Source of the DNA: Asaia bogorensis_B
GTDB taxonomy: Bacteria; Pseudomonadota; Alphaproteobacteria; Acetobacterales; Acetobacteraceae
Reading direction: 5' to 3' (one strand)
DNA: 64,000 bases
Assembly (NCBI RefSeq): GCF_900465315.1
Contig: NZ_UBIX01000016.1
Under the pieces are notes generated by a model that was not told the origin of the DNA, made no database searches, and worked only from the letters and a program-made list of their open reading frames with translations. Below, in pieces: positions 51,784 to 59,460 of this stretch. How positions within the stretch are numbered: the stretch's first letter is position 1; each line of letters opens with the position of its first letter. Both the position numbers and the translations under genes were made by a program.

Positions 51784-53490
51784 TCAGGCGCGCACCACGA
51801 AGCGCTGCGGCGTCAGGGTGACCGCAGCCTCCGCGCACTCGGCATCATTGTGTTCAGGCGTCATCACGATGGCATGACACGGGCATTGTCCGGCGCAATC
51901 GCCACAGCCGGTGCACAAGGTCTCGTCCACGGCATAGCCCCTGCCCGGACCCAACCGGGTGATGGCCTGCTCGGAGCAGGCAGCAAAACAATTATCGCAC
52001 TCAAAACAGTTACCGCATGACAGGCAGCGACCCGCCTCATGACGCGCCTGCGTCTCGTTCAGCCCCGCGATAATCTCCTCGAACCCAGTGCGAAGCGACG
52101 TGGGCAATTCGGCACCCTCTTCGCGCACGGCCATCAGCAGGGCCGGCATGTGGAGCATGTCAAAGGTCACGATCTCGGCCGGCGCGTCAGGCACCGGTTT
52201 TTCTGCCCGCAAATATGCATCAATCGCCCGGGCGGCCTTCTTGCCATGGCCGGTCGCGGTGGTCATGGTGCGTGCTCCCCGCACACAATCGCCACCGGCA
52301 AAGACGCCGCGTGCGCCCGTCATGAAAGACGGATCGATCTCCAGCCTCTCGGCCTTGTCGATTGCGATGTCACTCATGCCAGAGCAGAGCGAGAAGTCAC
52401 TATGCTGGCCAATCGCCAGAATGACACTATCGGCCGCCAGTAACTCTCTATCCGGCGCATGCCCATCTGCTGGAGGGCATATGGCACCGGTCTGCGGATC
52501 GAGTTCAACATGCTCGATCTCGACACCATCATGCCCATAGCGGGTGACGACGCTGCAATAGCGTATGGTGACACCTTCGGCCTCGGCGGCCTCGCGCTCC
52601 TCGGGCAGGGCGCTCATATGGGCCTCATCCCGTCGGTAGACCATGAAGACCTTCTCTGCGCCGAGACGGCGTGCCGTACGGGCGGCATCCATCGCGACAT
52701 TACCGCCACCAACCACCACCACAGTACGGCCAAGCTCGGGCCGCTTTCCTTCGCGCACGGCATGGAGAAGGTCGATCGCCTCAACAGGCTGATATCCCGC
52801 CTCGGTGGCCAGCGGCATGGTCAGCGCGCGCGCCGCGCCAACGCCCAGAAAGACAGCATCGAAAGCGCCCTCTTTCATGGTTCGAGCGAGATCCGTCACA
52901 GGCGCATTGCAGTGCAGAATCACGCCCGGCATTGACAGAACATCACCCATTTCACGTTCGAGAATATCCATCGGCAAGCGATACGCCGGAATGCCATAGG
53001 CAAGCATGCCGCCCGCGTGAGCCGAGGCCTCGCGAATTTCAACCTGATGCCCCCGCCTTGCCAGATGATAAGCACAGGACAGACCCGCAGGCCCCGAACC
53101 AACAACAAGCACTTTCTTGCCCGTGGAAGGCTCACAGACCACCCGCCAGTTTTTCTCGGCGGCCATATCACCCAGAAACCGCTCGACTTCATGGATAGCC
53201 ACAGCGTCATCCATCTCGGCGCGGTTACAGCTGCTTTCACAAGGGTGATAACAGGCACGACCGTGAATGGCGGGAAACGGGTTCTCCGTTTTAAGCAGAT
53301 GCCAGGCGGCCTCGTAGGCGCCGCTCTGTGCCAGAGCAAGCCACCCCTGGATGTTCTCCCCTGCCGGGCAGGCATGATTGCAGGGCGGCATAAGCGATAC
53401 GTAGTCAGGACGGCGTGACCGCACACTTCCCACCCCGACACGTGTGCCGACATGCAGCGCCCGATTGAGTTCACGCAGCTTAAGCGCCAT
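51784..53490 (-). CDS. GltD-type NAD(P) oxidoreductase with C-terminal ferredoxin domain
   Basis: A 568-residue protein. The N-terminal Cys-rich region (PCNHACPAGENIQGW; CYHPCESSCNR) precedes an FAD motif (VVGSGPAGLSCAYHLARRGH) and a pyridine-nucleotide motif (VVVGGGNVAMDAARTARRLG). Two extra [4Fe-4S] clusters sit at the C-terminus (CLSCGNCFECDNCFAACSEQ; CTGCGDCAGQCPCHAI). This architecture moves electrons between ferredoxin and NAD(P), so it probably serves the PFOR directly downstream (23 bases). GAGG precedes the ATG. Confidence 0.88.
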   Translation of the reverse strand: MALKLRELNRALHVGTRVGVGSVRSRRPDYVSLMPPCNHACPAGENIQGWLALAQSGAYEAAWHLLKTENPFPAIHGRACYHPCESSCNRAEMDDAVAIHEVERFLGDMAAEKNWRVVCEPSTGKKVLVVGSGPAGLSCAYHLARRGHQVEIREASAHAGGMLAYGIPAYRLPMDILEREMGDVLSMPGVILHCNAPVTDLARTMKEGAFDAVFLGVGAARALTMPLATEAGYQPVEAIDLLHAVREGKRPELGRTVVVVGGGNVAMDAARTARRLGAEKVFMVYRRDEAHMSALPEEREAAEAEGVTIRYCSVVTRYGHDGVEIEHVELDPQTGAICPPADGHAPDRELLAADSVILAIGQHSDFSLCSGMSDIAIDKAERLEIDPSFMTGARGVFAGGDCVRGARTMTTATGHGKKAARAIDAYLRAEKPVPDAPAEIVTFDMLHMPALLMAVREEGAELPTSLRTGFEEIIAGLNETQARHEAGRCLSCGNCFECDNCFAACSEQAITRLGPGRGYAVDETLCTGCGDCAGQCPCHAIVMTPEHNDAECAEAAVTLTPQRFVVRA

Positions 53491-53632
53491 GGAAGAACCT
53501 CATTCTCTCTTCCGGCCAGACTGATCCGGATGACCGCATGGCTCGGGAAATATCCTGCCTGTGAAGAGGAACAAGGCAACCGTCCCTCTTGCTCAGGTTA
53601 ACGAGAGCTAATCCGGGCACGGAAAACCGTCA

Positions 53633-53646
53633 TTGAGGCACATCAA
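53633..53646. promoter_or_regulatory. FixK/FNR-like box (TTGA-N6-TCAA)
   Basis: TTGAGGCACATCAA matches TTGA-N6-TCAA exactly and TTGAT-N4-ATCAA at 9 of 10 positions. It lies 143 bases before the start codon of the PFOR operon and on the far side of frc. FixK/FNR-type regulators act in low oxygen. A single 8-base match can occur by chance, so the position, not the match alone, is the argument. Confidence 0.45.
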
Positions 53647-53727
53647 TCCTTCAGCACATTATTGAAGGCGATATCAGTATTCATAAATAGGCCGATCAAA
53701 TTTAACAGAACCAACAAAGTTTCAAAA

Positions 53728-53740
53728 GAAATCAAAAATA
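53728..53740 (+). repeat. GAAATCAAAAATA element upstream of frc
   Basis: A 13-base sequence identical to one at 59357-59369 upstream of the porin gene. Both copies are followed by TTATTGT (12 bases later here, 1 base later in the porin copy). Both lie about 90-135 bases before a start codon of the same oxalate module. It may be a shared regulator site, although both regions are AT-rich. Confidence 0.4.
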
Positions 53741-53874
53741 TTAATCAAGTTTTATTGTGATGGTTTACCGAGCGAATATGCTTCACACCAGCCGCCCCTC
53801 GCCCATATTGGACATATTCGTTCGAAAAGCGCTTCCCGAAAAACGACAAGAATAACCACAACGGAGTTGCCCTC

Positions 53875-55185
53875 ATGAGCACTGTACAAGACAACACAAA
53901 GCCGCTTGCCGGAATCAAGGTCATCGATTTCGGCGGTGTGCAATCGGTCCCTTCTGCTGCCCAGCTTCTGGCCTGGTACGGTGCCGATGTCATCAAGGTT
54001 GAGCGGACCGGCGTGGGTGACGTGACCCGCCGTCAGCTGCGCGACATCCCGAATGCCGACGCGCTCTATTTCACCATGCTGAACAGCAACAAGCGCTCGA
54101 TCGAGCTCAACACGAAAACCCCCGAAGGACGTGAGGTTTTCGAAAAGCTTCTCAAATGGGCCGATATTTTGCTTGAGAATTTCCGCCCTGGCGCCATGGA
54201 TCGCATGGGTTTTGGCTGGGACGTTCTCCATCAGCTCAACCCTCGCCTGATTTACGGCACTGTGAAGGGCTTTGGCGACGCCTCTCCCTGGTCGCATATC
54301 AGCGCCTATGAAAACGTCGCACAATGCGCCGGTGGTTCGGCCTCGACCACGGGTTACTGGAACGGTGCGCCGCATGTCGATGGTCAGGCCCCCGGTAATT
54401 CGAATGGCCCGCTCATTTCAGCCGCGGCTCTCGGTGACAGCAACACAGGCAATCACCTGCTGATCGGTGTTCTGACGGCCCTGTTTGCCCGCGAGCGCAG
54501 CGGAAAAGGCCAGAAAATCAGCGTTTCGATGCAGGATTCCGTACTGAATCTGTGCCGAGTCAAGCTGCGTGACCAGCAGCGTCTGGAGCGTGTGGGCTAT
54601 CTGGAAGAATACCCGCAATACCCGGACGGAAAATTTGGCGACACCGTGCCGCGTGGTGCCAATGCAGGCGGTGGCGGCCAGCCAGGCTGGATCCTGAAAT
54701 GCAAGGGCTGGGAGACGGACGAGAACGCGTATATCTACTGCACCGTGCAGGAGCAGAACTGGGGGCCGACATGCGAGGCCATCGGCAAGCCTGAATGGGC
54801 TACCGACCCCCATTATTGCACGACCAAGGCACGTGAGACCCACATGTTCGAGATCTTCGCTGCCATTGAGGCCTCGCTTGCCGACAAGGATAAATACCAG
54901 GCCGTAGCCCATCTCTCGAAATTCCGTGTGCCCTGCGCGCCGGTGCTGTCGATGAAGGAAATTGCCGAGTCCAAGGACCTGCGTGACGCTGGCACGATTG
55001 TCGAGGTCGAGCAGCCGGTGCGTGGATCGTTCCTGACGATCAATCCGATCAAGTTCAGCGACTTCACCCCGGAGATTACCGCTGCCCCGCTGCTGGGGCA
55101 GCATACGGATGAGATCCTTGCCGAGTTCGGTTATTCGGCAGACCAGATTGCCGATCTACGCTCGAAAAAGATCGTCTGCGCCTGA
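53875..55185 (+). CDS. frc: Formyl-CoA:oxalate CoA-transferase
   Basis: A 436-residue class III CoA-transferase matching the Oxalobacter FRC along its length (ADALYFTMLNSNKRSIELNT; SVSMQDSVLNLCRVKLRDQQ; NAGGGGQPGWILKCKGWETD). The catalytic Asp is D188 in ALGDSNTGNH. It moves CoA from formyl-CoA to oxalate, making oxalyl-CoA for Oxc. GGAG precedes the ATG. A strong hairpin separates it from oxc, so the two may be expressed at different levels. Confidence 0.95.
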   Translation: MSTVQDNTKPLAGIKVIDFGGVQSVPSAAQLLAWYGADVIKVERTGVGDVTRRQLRDIPNADALYFTMLNSNKRSIELNTKTPEGREVFEKLLKWADILLENFRPGAMDRMGFGWDVLHQLNPRLIYGTVKGFGDASPWSHISAYENVAQCAGGSASTTGYWNGAPHVDGQAPGNSNGPLISAAALGDSNTGNHLLIGVLTALFARERSGKGQKISVSMQDSVLNLCRVKLRDQQRLERVGYLEEYPQYPDGKFGDTVPRGANAGGGGQPGWILKCKGWETDENAYIYCTVQEQNWGPTCEAIGKPEWATDPHYCTTKARETHMFEIFAAIEASLADKDKYQAVAHLSKFRVPCAPVLSMKEIAESKDLRDAGTIVEVEQPVRGSFLTINPIKFSDFTPEITAAPLLGQHTDEILAEFGYSADQIADLRSKKIVCA

Positions 55186-55192
55186 CAAACTT

Positions 55193-55222
55193 ACCGGAAT
55201 GTCCTGAGAAAGACATTCCGGT
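55193..55222 (+). terminator. Hairpin between frc and oxc
   Basis: ACCGGAATGTC (55193-55203) and GACATTCCGGT (55212-55222) form a perfect 11-bp stem with an 8-base loop in the 114-base frc-oxc gap. It could act as a partial terminator or processing site, and the oxc promoter may lie just downstream. Confidence 0.6.
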
Positions 55223-55299
55223 CCTGTCTCCCCTCAAAGAATAGCAAGCCCTTTCTGCGCCGTTGCTTTTCGGGCCGGCGCAGGGAAAAGGAGTGAGTC

Positions 55300-57033
55300 A
55301 TGGCAGACGCCCCCTTGGCCGCCAACGCATCGGCACCCGCACAATCCCCCCTCGAATCCAGCACGGACGGCTTTCACCTTGTCATTGAAGCCCTGCAGCG
55401 CAACGATCTGAACACGCTCTACGGCGTTGTTGGCATCCCCATTACTGATCTTGCGCGCCTCGCCCAGGAGAAGGGGATGCGCTTCATCAGTTTCCGACAT
55501 GAGCAGCCCGCCGCGCACGCCGCATCGATCTCGGGCTATCTCACCCGCAAGCCGGGGCTCTGCCTGACGACGTCGGCCCCCGGCTTTCTCAATGCCCTTC
55601 CTGCCCTCGCCAATGCCACGACCAATGGCTATCCAATGATCCTCATCAGCGGGTCCAGCGATCGCGCGATTGTTGACCTGCAGCAGGGTGATTACGAGGA
55701 GCTCGATCAGCTTGCCGCCGCCCGCCCCTTCGCCAAGGCCGCCTATCGCGTCAACCGTGCGGCCGATATCGGCATTGGGGTAGCGCGCGCGATACGCGCT
55801 GCGCTTTCAGGAAAACCGGGTGGTGTCTATCTCGACCTGCCTGCTGCCGTCCTGAGCGAGACGCTCGATTCAGAAACGGGTCAGGATTCCCTGATCACGG
55901 TTGTCGCTCCGGAATCGGCCCTGCCGCCCTGCCCCGATGCGATCGCCCGTGCGGTTTCGCTTCTGAAACAGGCAGGCAAGCCCCTGATCGTGCTCGGCAA
56001 GGGCGCAGCCTATGCCCAGGCCGAGGGGGCCATACGAGATCTCGTTGAAAGCACCTCCATCCCGTTTCTGCCCATGTCGATGGCCAAGGGGCTATTGCCC
56101 GACACCCATCCCGCCTCGGCCGCCACGGCGCGCTCGCTGGTTCTGGGACAGGCCGATGTGGTGATGCTGGTGGGCGCACGCCTCAACTGGATGCTTGGCC
56201 ACGGCAAGCCGCCGCAATGGTCGCCTGACGCACGCTTCATCCAGATCGACATCAACCCAGAGGAATTTGATAGCAACCGCCCTATTGCCGCCCCGCTGGC
56301 CGGTGAGCTTGGCCTGACGGTGCAGGCCTTGGCCGCCGCACTGAAACGGGAAAAGATCTGCGCGCCTGCAGAATGGCTGGCTGCGATTGCGGCCAAGCGT
56401 GACGTCAACACCCAGAAGATGACCGAACGTCTAGCCAACAAGACCACGCCGATGAACTTCTACACGGCGATTGGCACCATCAAAACGGGCCTGGAGGGGC
56501 GCGACATCGTACTGGTGAACGAGGGGGCCAACACGCTCGATATTACCCGCAACGTCATCGATATGGACAAACCGCGCCGCCGCCTGGACCCTGGCAGCTG
56601 GGGAACGATGGGCGTCGGGCTGGGTTATGCCATTGGCGCTGCCATCACCACCGGGAGGCCGGTCGTTGCAATAGAGGGTGACAGCGCTTTTGGCTTCAGT
56701 GGTATGGAGATCGAAACAATCTGCCGGTACCGTTTGCCCGTCGTGATGATCGTGCTCAATAATGGCGGCATCTATCGTGGCGATGACATCAACCGCAGCG
56801 GGGGCACGGATCCGGGTGTAACGGTTCTGGAGGCCAATGGTCATTACGAGAAGATCATCGAAGCCTTTGGGGGCAAGGGATACTACGTGACTGATCACGA
56901 GGCGCTCTCGCTTGCGCTGGAGAACGCTCTGGCCTGCGGTGGCCCTGCCATGATCACAGCCTCCATCGACCCGCATGTCGGTACGGAAAGCGGCCATCTG
57001 AGCAAGCTTAACCCCAAAGCCGGTTCAAAGTGA
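55300..57033 (+). CDS. oxc: Oxalyl-CoA decarboxylase
   Basis: A 577-residue TPP-dependent enzyme. The cofactor-activating Glu68 is in FRHEQPAAHAAS, and the TPP/Mg2+ motif GDS at 460-462 leads to LNNGGIYRGDD. Oxc converts oxalyl-CoA to formyl-CoA and CO2, closing the oxalate cycle with Frc. AAAAGGAGTGAGTC is a strong ribosome site. The next CoA-transferase starts 9 bases later. Confidence 0.95.
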   Translation: MADAPLAANASAPAQSPLESSTDGFHLVIEALQRNDLNTLYGVVGIPITDLARLAQEKGMRFISFRHEQPAAHAASISGYLTRKPGLCLTTSAPGFLNALPALANATTNGYPMILISGSSDRAIVDLQQGDYEELDQLAAARPFAKAAYRVNRAADIGIGVARAIRAALSGKPGGVYLDLPAAVLSETLDSETGQDSLITVVAPESALPPCPDAIARAVSLLKQAGKPLIVLGKGAAYAQAEGAIRDLVESTSIPFLPMSMAKGLLPDTHPASAATARSLVLGQADVVMLVGARLNWMLGHGKPPQWSPDARFIQIDINPEEFDSNRPIAAPLAGELGLTVQALAAALKREKICAPAEWLAAIAAKRDVNTQKMTERLANKTTPMNFYTAIGTIKTGLEGRDIVLVNEGANTLDITRNVIDMDKPRRRLDPGSWGTMGVGLGYAIGAAITTGRPVVAIEGDSAFGFSGMEIETICRYRLPVVMIVLNNGGIYRGDDINRSGGTDPGVTVLEANGHYEKIIEAFGGKGYYVTDHEALSLALENALACGGPAMITASIDPHVGTESGHLSKLNPKAGSK

Positions 57034-57042
57034 GGCAGCTCC

Positions 57043-58266
57043 ATGGCTGAAAATGTTCAACGCAACACAGGGGATGCAGCCGCAGGTTCTGCAAAGGCAC
57101 CCGTGACGGCGTCCCGTCCCCCCAGCGGCCCTTTCGAGGGGCTGCTGGCCATCGACCTGACCCATGTGCTGAACGGCCCGTTCGGCACCACCATCCTGAC
57201 CGATCTGGGTGCCCGCACGATCAAGGTGGAAGCGCCGGGGCATGGTGACGATACGCGCACCTATGGGCCTTATGTCGGTGATCGTTCGCTGTATTTCTCC
57301 TTCGTCAATCGCGGCAAGGAGAGCATCGTTCTCAATCTCAAGGATGAGAATGATCGGGGTATTTTCCTCGAGATGGTCAAGCGTGCCGATATTCTGTGCG
57401 AAAACTACCGCCCCGGTGTGATGGACCGTCTCGGCTTCTCCTATGAGACACTCTCGGCCCTCAACCCCAGACTGATCTATGCCTCCTCATCGGGGTTTGG
57501 ACATACCGGTCCACTCGCCCATTATCCGGCCTATGATACGATTGTGCAGGCCATGAGCGGCATGATGGAGGCGACAGGGTTTCCTGATGGTCCTCCCACG
57601 CGGGTCGGCGGAACGTCGCTGTCTGATTTGTGTGGCGGCACGTTCATGTTCTGCGGCATTGCCAGCGCGCTTTACGCGAGGGAACGCACCGGCAAAGGGG
57701 CGCATGTCGATGTGTCCATGTTCGACGGCACGTTCGCGTTCCTGCAACATGCGCTCATGACATGGTCGGCTACGGGTGCCGCCGGGCCACGTATCGGCAA
57801 TCGCCACCCATCCATGGCGCCGTTCGATGTCTACCGCACACGCGACAGCCATATCGTGATCTGCTGCGGTAATAACCATTTGTTTGGCGCCCTCTGCCAC
57901 ACGCTTCGCATCGAGGCTCTCACAGCGGACCCGCGCTTTCTGAACAATAGCGATCGCATGGACAATCTCGATGCGCTCAAGGAGGCCATTGAGGGGGTTC
58001 TCAAGCAAAACGACGCGGCCTTCTGGCTTGACGCCCTCGAAAAGGCTGGTGTCCCGGTCGGTCCGATGCTGAATGTCGCAGAAGCTGCGGCTCTTCCTCA
58101 GACAGCCGCCAGAAACATGGTGATTGATGCCGGGGGGCTGAAAATGCCGGGCAACCCGGTGAAGATCAGCGGCTATGATGATCCTCTGACACGCCCCGGT
58201 GCGCCCAGGCTCGATGAACATGGCGCAGCCCTGCGTGCGGAGTTTGCCCCCGGGCAGCCATCATGA
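57043..58266 (+). CDS. Second class III CoA-transferase (CaiB/BaiF family)
   Basis: A 407-residue protein with the family opening (EGLLAIDLTHVLNGPFGTTI), a conserved Asp195 in GGTSLSDLCGGTFM and a GKGAHVDVSMFDGTFAFLQH segment. It is clearly different from the frc in this window. Embedded in the oxc operon, it may use oxalate with another CoA donor (acetyl-CoA or succinyl-CoA, as YfdE-type enzymes do). The donor cannot be read from sequence. It overlaps the next gene by four bases. Confidence 0.88.
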   Translation: MAENVQRNTGDAAAGSAKAPVTASRPPSGPFEGLLAIDLTHVLNGPFGTTILTDLGARTIKVEAPGHGDDTRTYGPYVGDRSLYFSFVNRGKESIVLNLKDENDRGIFLEMVKRADILCENYRPGVMDRLGFSYETLSALNPRLIYASSSGFGHTGPLAHYPAYDTIVQAMSGMMEATGFPDGPPTRVGGTSLSDLCGGTFMFCGIASALYARERTGKGAHVDVSMFDGTFAFLQHALMTWSATGAAGPRIGNRHPSMAPFDVYRTRDSHIVICCGNNHLFGALCHTLRIEALTADPRFLNNSDRMDNLDALKEAIEGVLKQNDAAFWLDALEKAGVPVGPMLNVAEAAALPQTAARNMVIDAGGLKMPGNPVKISGYDDPLTRPGAPRLDEHGAALRAEFAPGQPS

Positions 58267-58994
58267 CCACCACAAACGTGACAGTATCCACGCCGGCCGC
58301 GCAGGAGGATTCTCTTGCCACCCTGCTGCGGCGCGTCTTCTGCCTGACCTTTGTTGTGGCTGTGGTGGAAGTCACGACCTATATCGATGTCGGCGGCATC
58401 TACCCCGGCATCATGACGGGTAATACCGTGCAGCTTGGCCGCGCTGTGGCACTTCACCACTGGTCCAACGCAGGATCGATCGGCACGGCCGTTGCTCTGT
58501 TCTTCCTCGGCTGTATCGGGGCAAGCCTGATCAAGAAGTTCCTCAGCTGGCCTTATTGGGGCCTTCTGATCATGGCCGCCATTCTCTTCATCGTCAGTTT
58601 CGTCCGGCTTTCCCCAGGGTTGCGCCTGCCGGTCGAGTTGCCTCTGGTCGCGCTGTCGCTGGGCATTCAGGGCGAGACACTGGCCAAATTCGGCGGGGTG
58701 TCGCTCCAGACGATCGTGGTGACAAACAACATCGTCAAGTTTTCCGAGGCTTTCACTGGACGCTACCTTCTGCTCTGGCTCGGCCGCGTGAAACCGGATG
58801 GAAAAAGACCCGCCCTGAAGGAAGTGGCTCTGCCTGCGTGTTCCTGGCTGACTTACGTCTTGTCGGCGATGCTGGGGGCCTGGCTGGGACAGTTTACCAA
58901 TCTTGTGCTGTTCCTGACCACGATCATGCTGGTCCTCACGGTATGGGACCTGCATCGGGGTCATAAGATCAACCTTTGTGGAGCCCACTCATGA
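58263..58994 (+). CDS. DUF1275 (YoaK-like) membrane protein
   Basis: A 243-residue protein with about six membrane helices and the DUF1275 signature near the N-terminus (VEVTTYIDVGGIYPGIMTGN). Function is unknown in the family. Coupled to the CoA-transferase by a 4-base overlap (ATGA) in the oxalate operon, so a role in oxalate or formate movement is possible but only inferred. No OxlT-type antiporter is in the window. Confidence 0.82.
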   Translation: MTTTNVTVSTPAAQEDSLATLLRRVFCLTFVVAVVEVTTYIDVGGIYPGIMTGNTVQLGRAVALHHWSNAGSIGTAVALFFLGCIGASLIKKFLSWPYWGLLIMAAILFIVSFVRLSPGLRLPVELPLVALSLGIQGETLAKFGGVSLQTIVVTNNIVKFSEAFTGRYLLLWLGRVKPDGKRPALKEVALPACSWLTYVLSAMLGAWLGQFTNLVLFLTTIMLVLTVWDLHRGHKINLCGAHS

Positions 58995-59299
58995 CAGAGA
59001 CACAGAACACGGGCGGCCCTAACCTGTCAGCCTTGAGCAATAACGAGGCGCTCAACCGTTTCGAATGGCATGAAGCCGGTGAAACCAGCTATATCACCTA
59101 TCATCACGACGGCGATCTCCTTGTGCTCGATCACAGCTTCGTCCCAAAGAACCTCGCTGGACGAGGCGTTGGGTCGCGAATGGTCAAGGCAGCGCTCGAC
59201 GAACTGCTTCGGTCCGATCGAAAGATCGCTGTCCGTTGTGATTTTATCGAACACGTGATTTCCGGCAATGAGGCCTATCGGTCCCTTCTCGAACATTGA
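58991..59299 (+). CDS. GNAT family N-acetyltransferase (YjdJ-like)
   Basis: A 102-residue protein with the acetyl-CoA loop in NLAGRGVGSRMVKAALDE and a short YjdJ-type fold (LVLDHSFVPKNLAGRG; GNEAYRSLLEH). Start ATG at 58991 overlaps the DUF1275 stop (ATGA), which fixes it. Small GNATs of this type have no known substrate. It is the last member of the continuous oxalate operon. Confidence 0.8.
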   Translation: MTETQNTGGPNLSALSNNEALNRFEWHEAGETSYITYHHDGDLLVLDHSFVPKNLAGRGVGSRMVKAALDELLRSDRKIAVRCDFIEHVISGNEAYRSLLEH

Positions 59300-59356
59300 A
59301 CCGGCAATCGAAGCGCATCACCCGCGAAAATCAGATTGTGGATAATAATATTTTCT

Positions 59357-59369
59357 GAAATCAAAAATA
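59357..59369 (+). repeat. GAAATCAAAAATA element upstream of the porin
   Basis: Second copy of the 13-base sequence found at 53728-53740 upstream of frc, about 90 bases before the porin start. The 161-base gap it lies in is AT-rich and also contains GATAATGATGCATATC, a weak Fur-box-like stretch. Confidence 0.4.
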
Positions 59370-59460
59370 ATTATTGTAAATCTTACCTCTCTGATAATGA
59401 TGCATATCCGCCTGCGCGGGCCAAAAGATCAATAACAAAAATAATCAAGGCGCACTCACG

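Larger units (their letters stand above)
53491..53874. other. AT-rich divergent regulatory region between the PFOR operon and frc
   Basis: 384 bases with no gene, clearly more AT-rich than the flanks from about 53600. It holds a FixK/FNR-like box, a 6-bp inverted repeat (CCTTCA 53648-53653, TGAAGG 53663-53668) and the GAAATCAAAAATA element shared with the porin upstream region. It should carry both divergent promoters. Confidence 0.6.
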
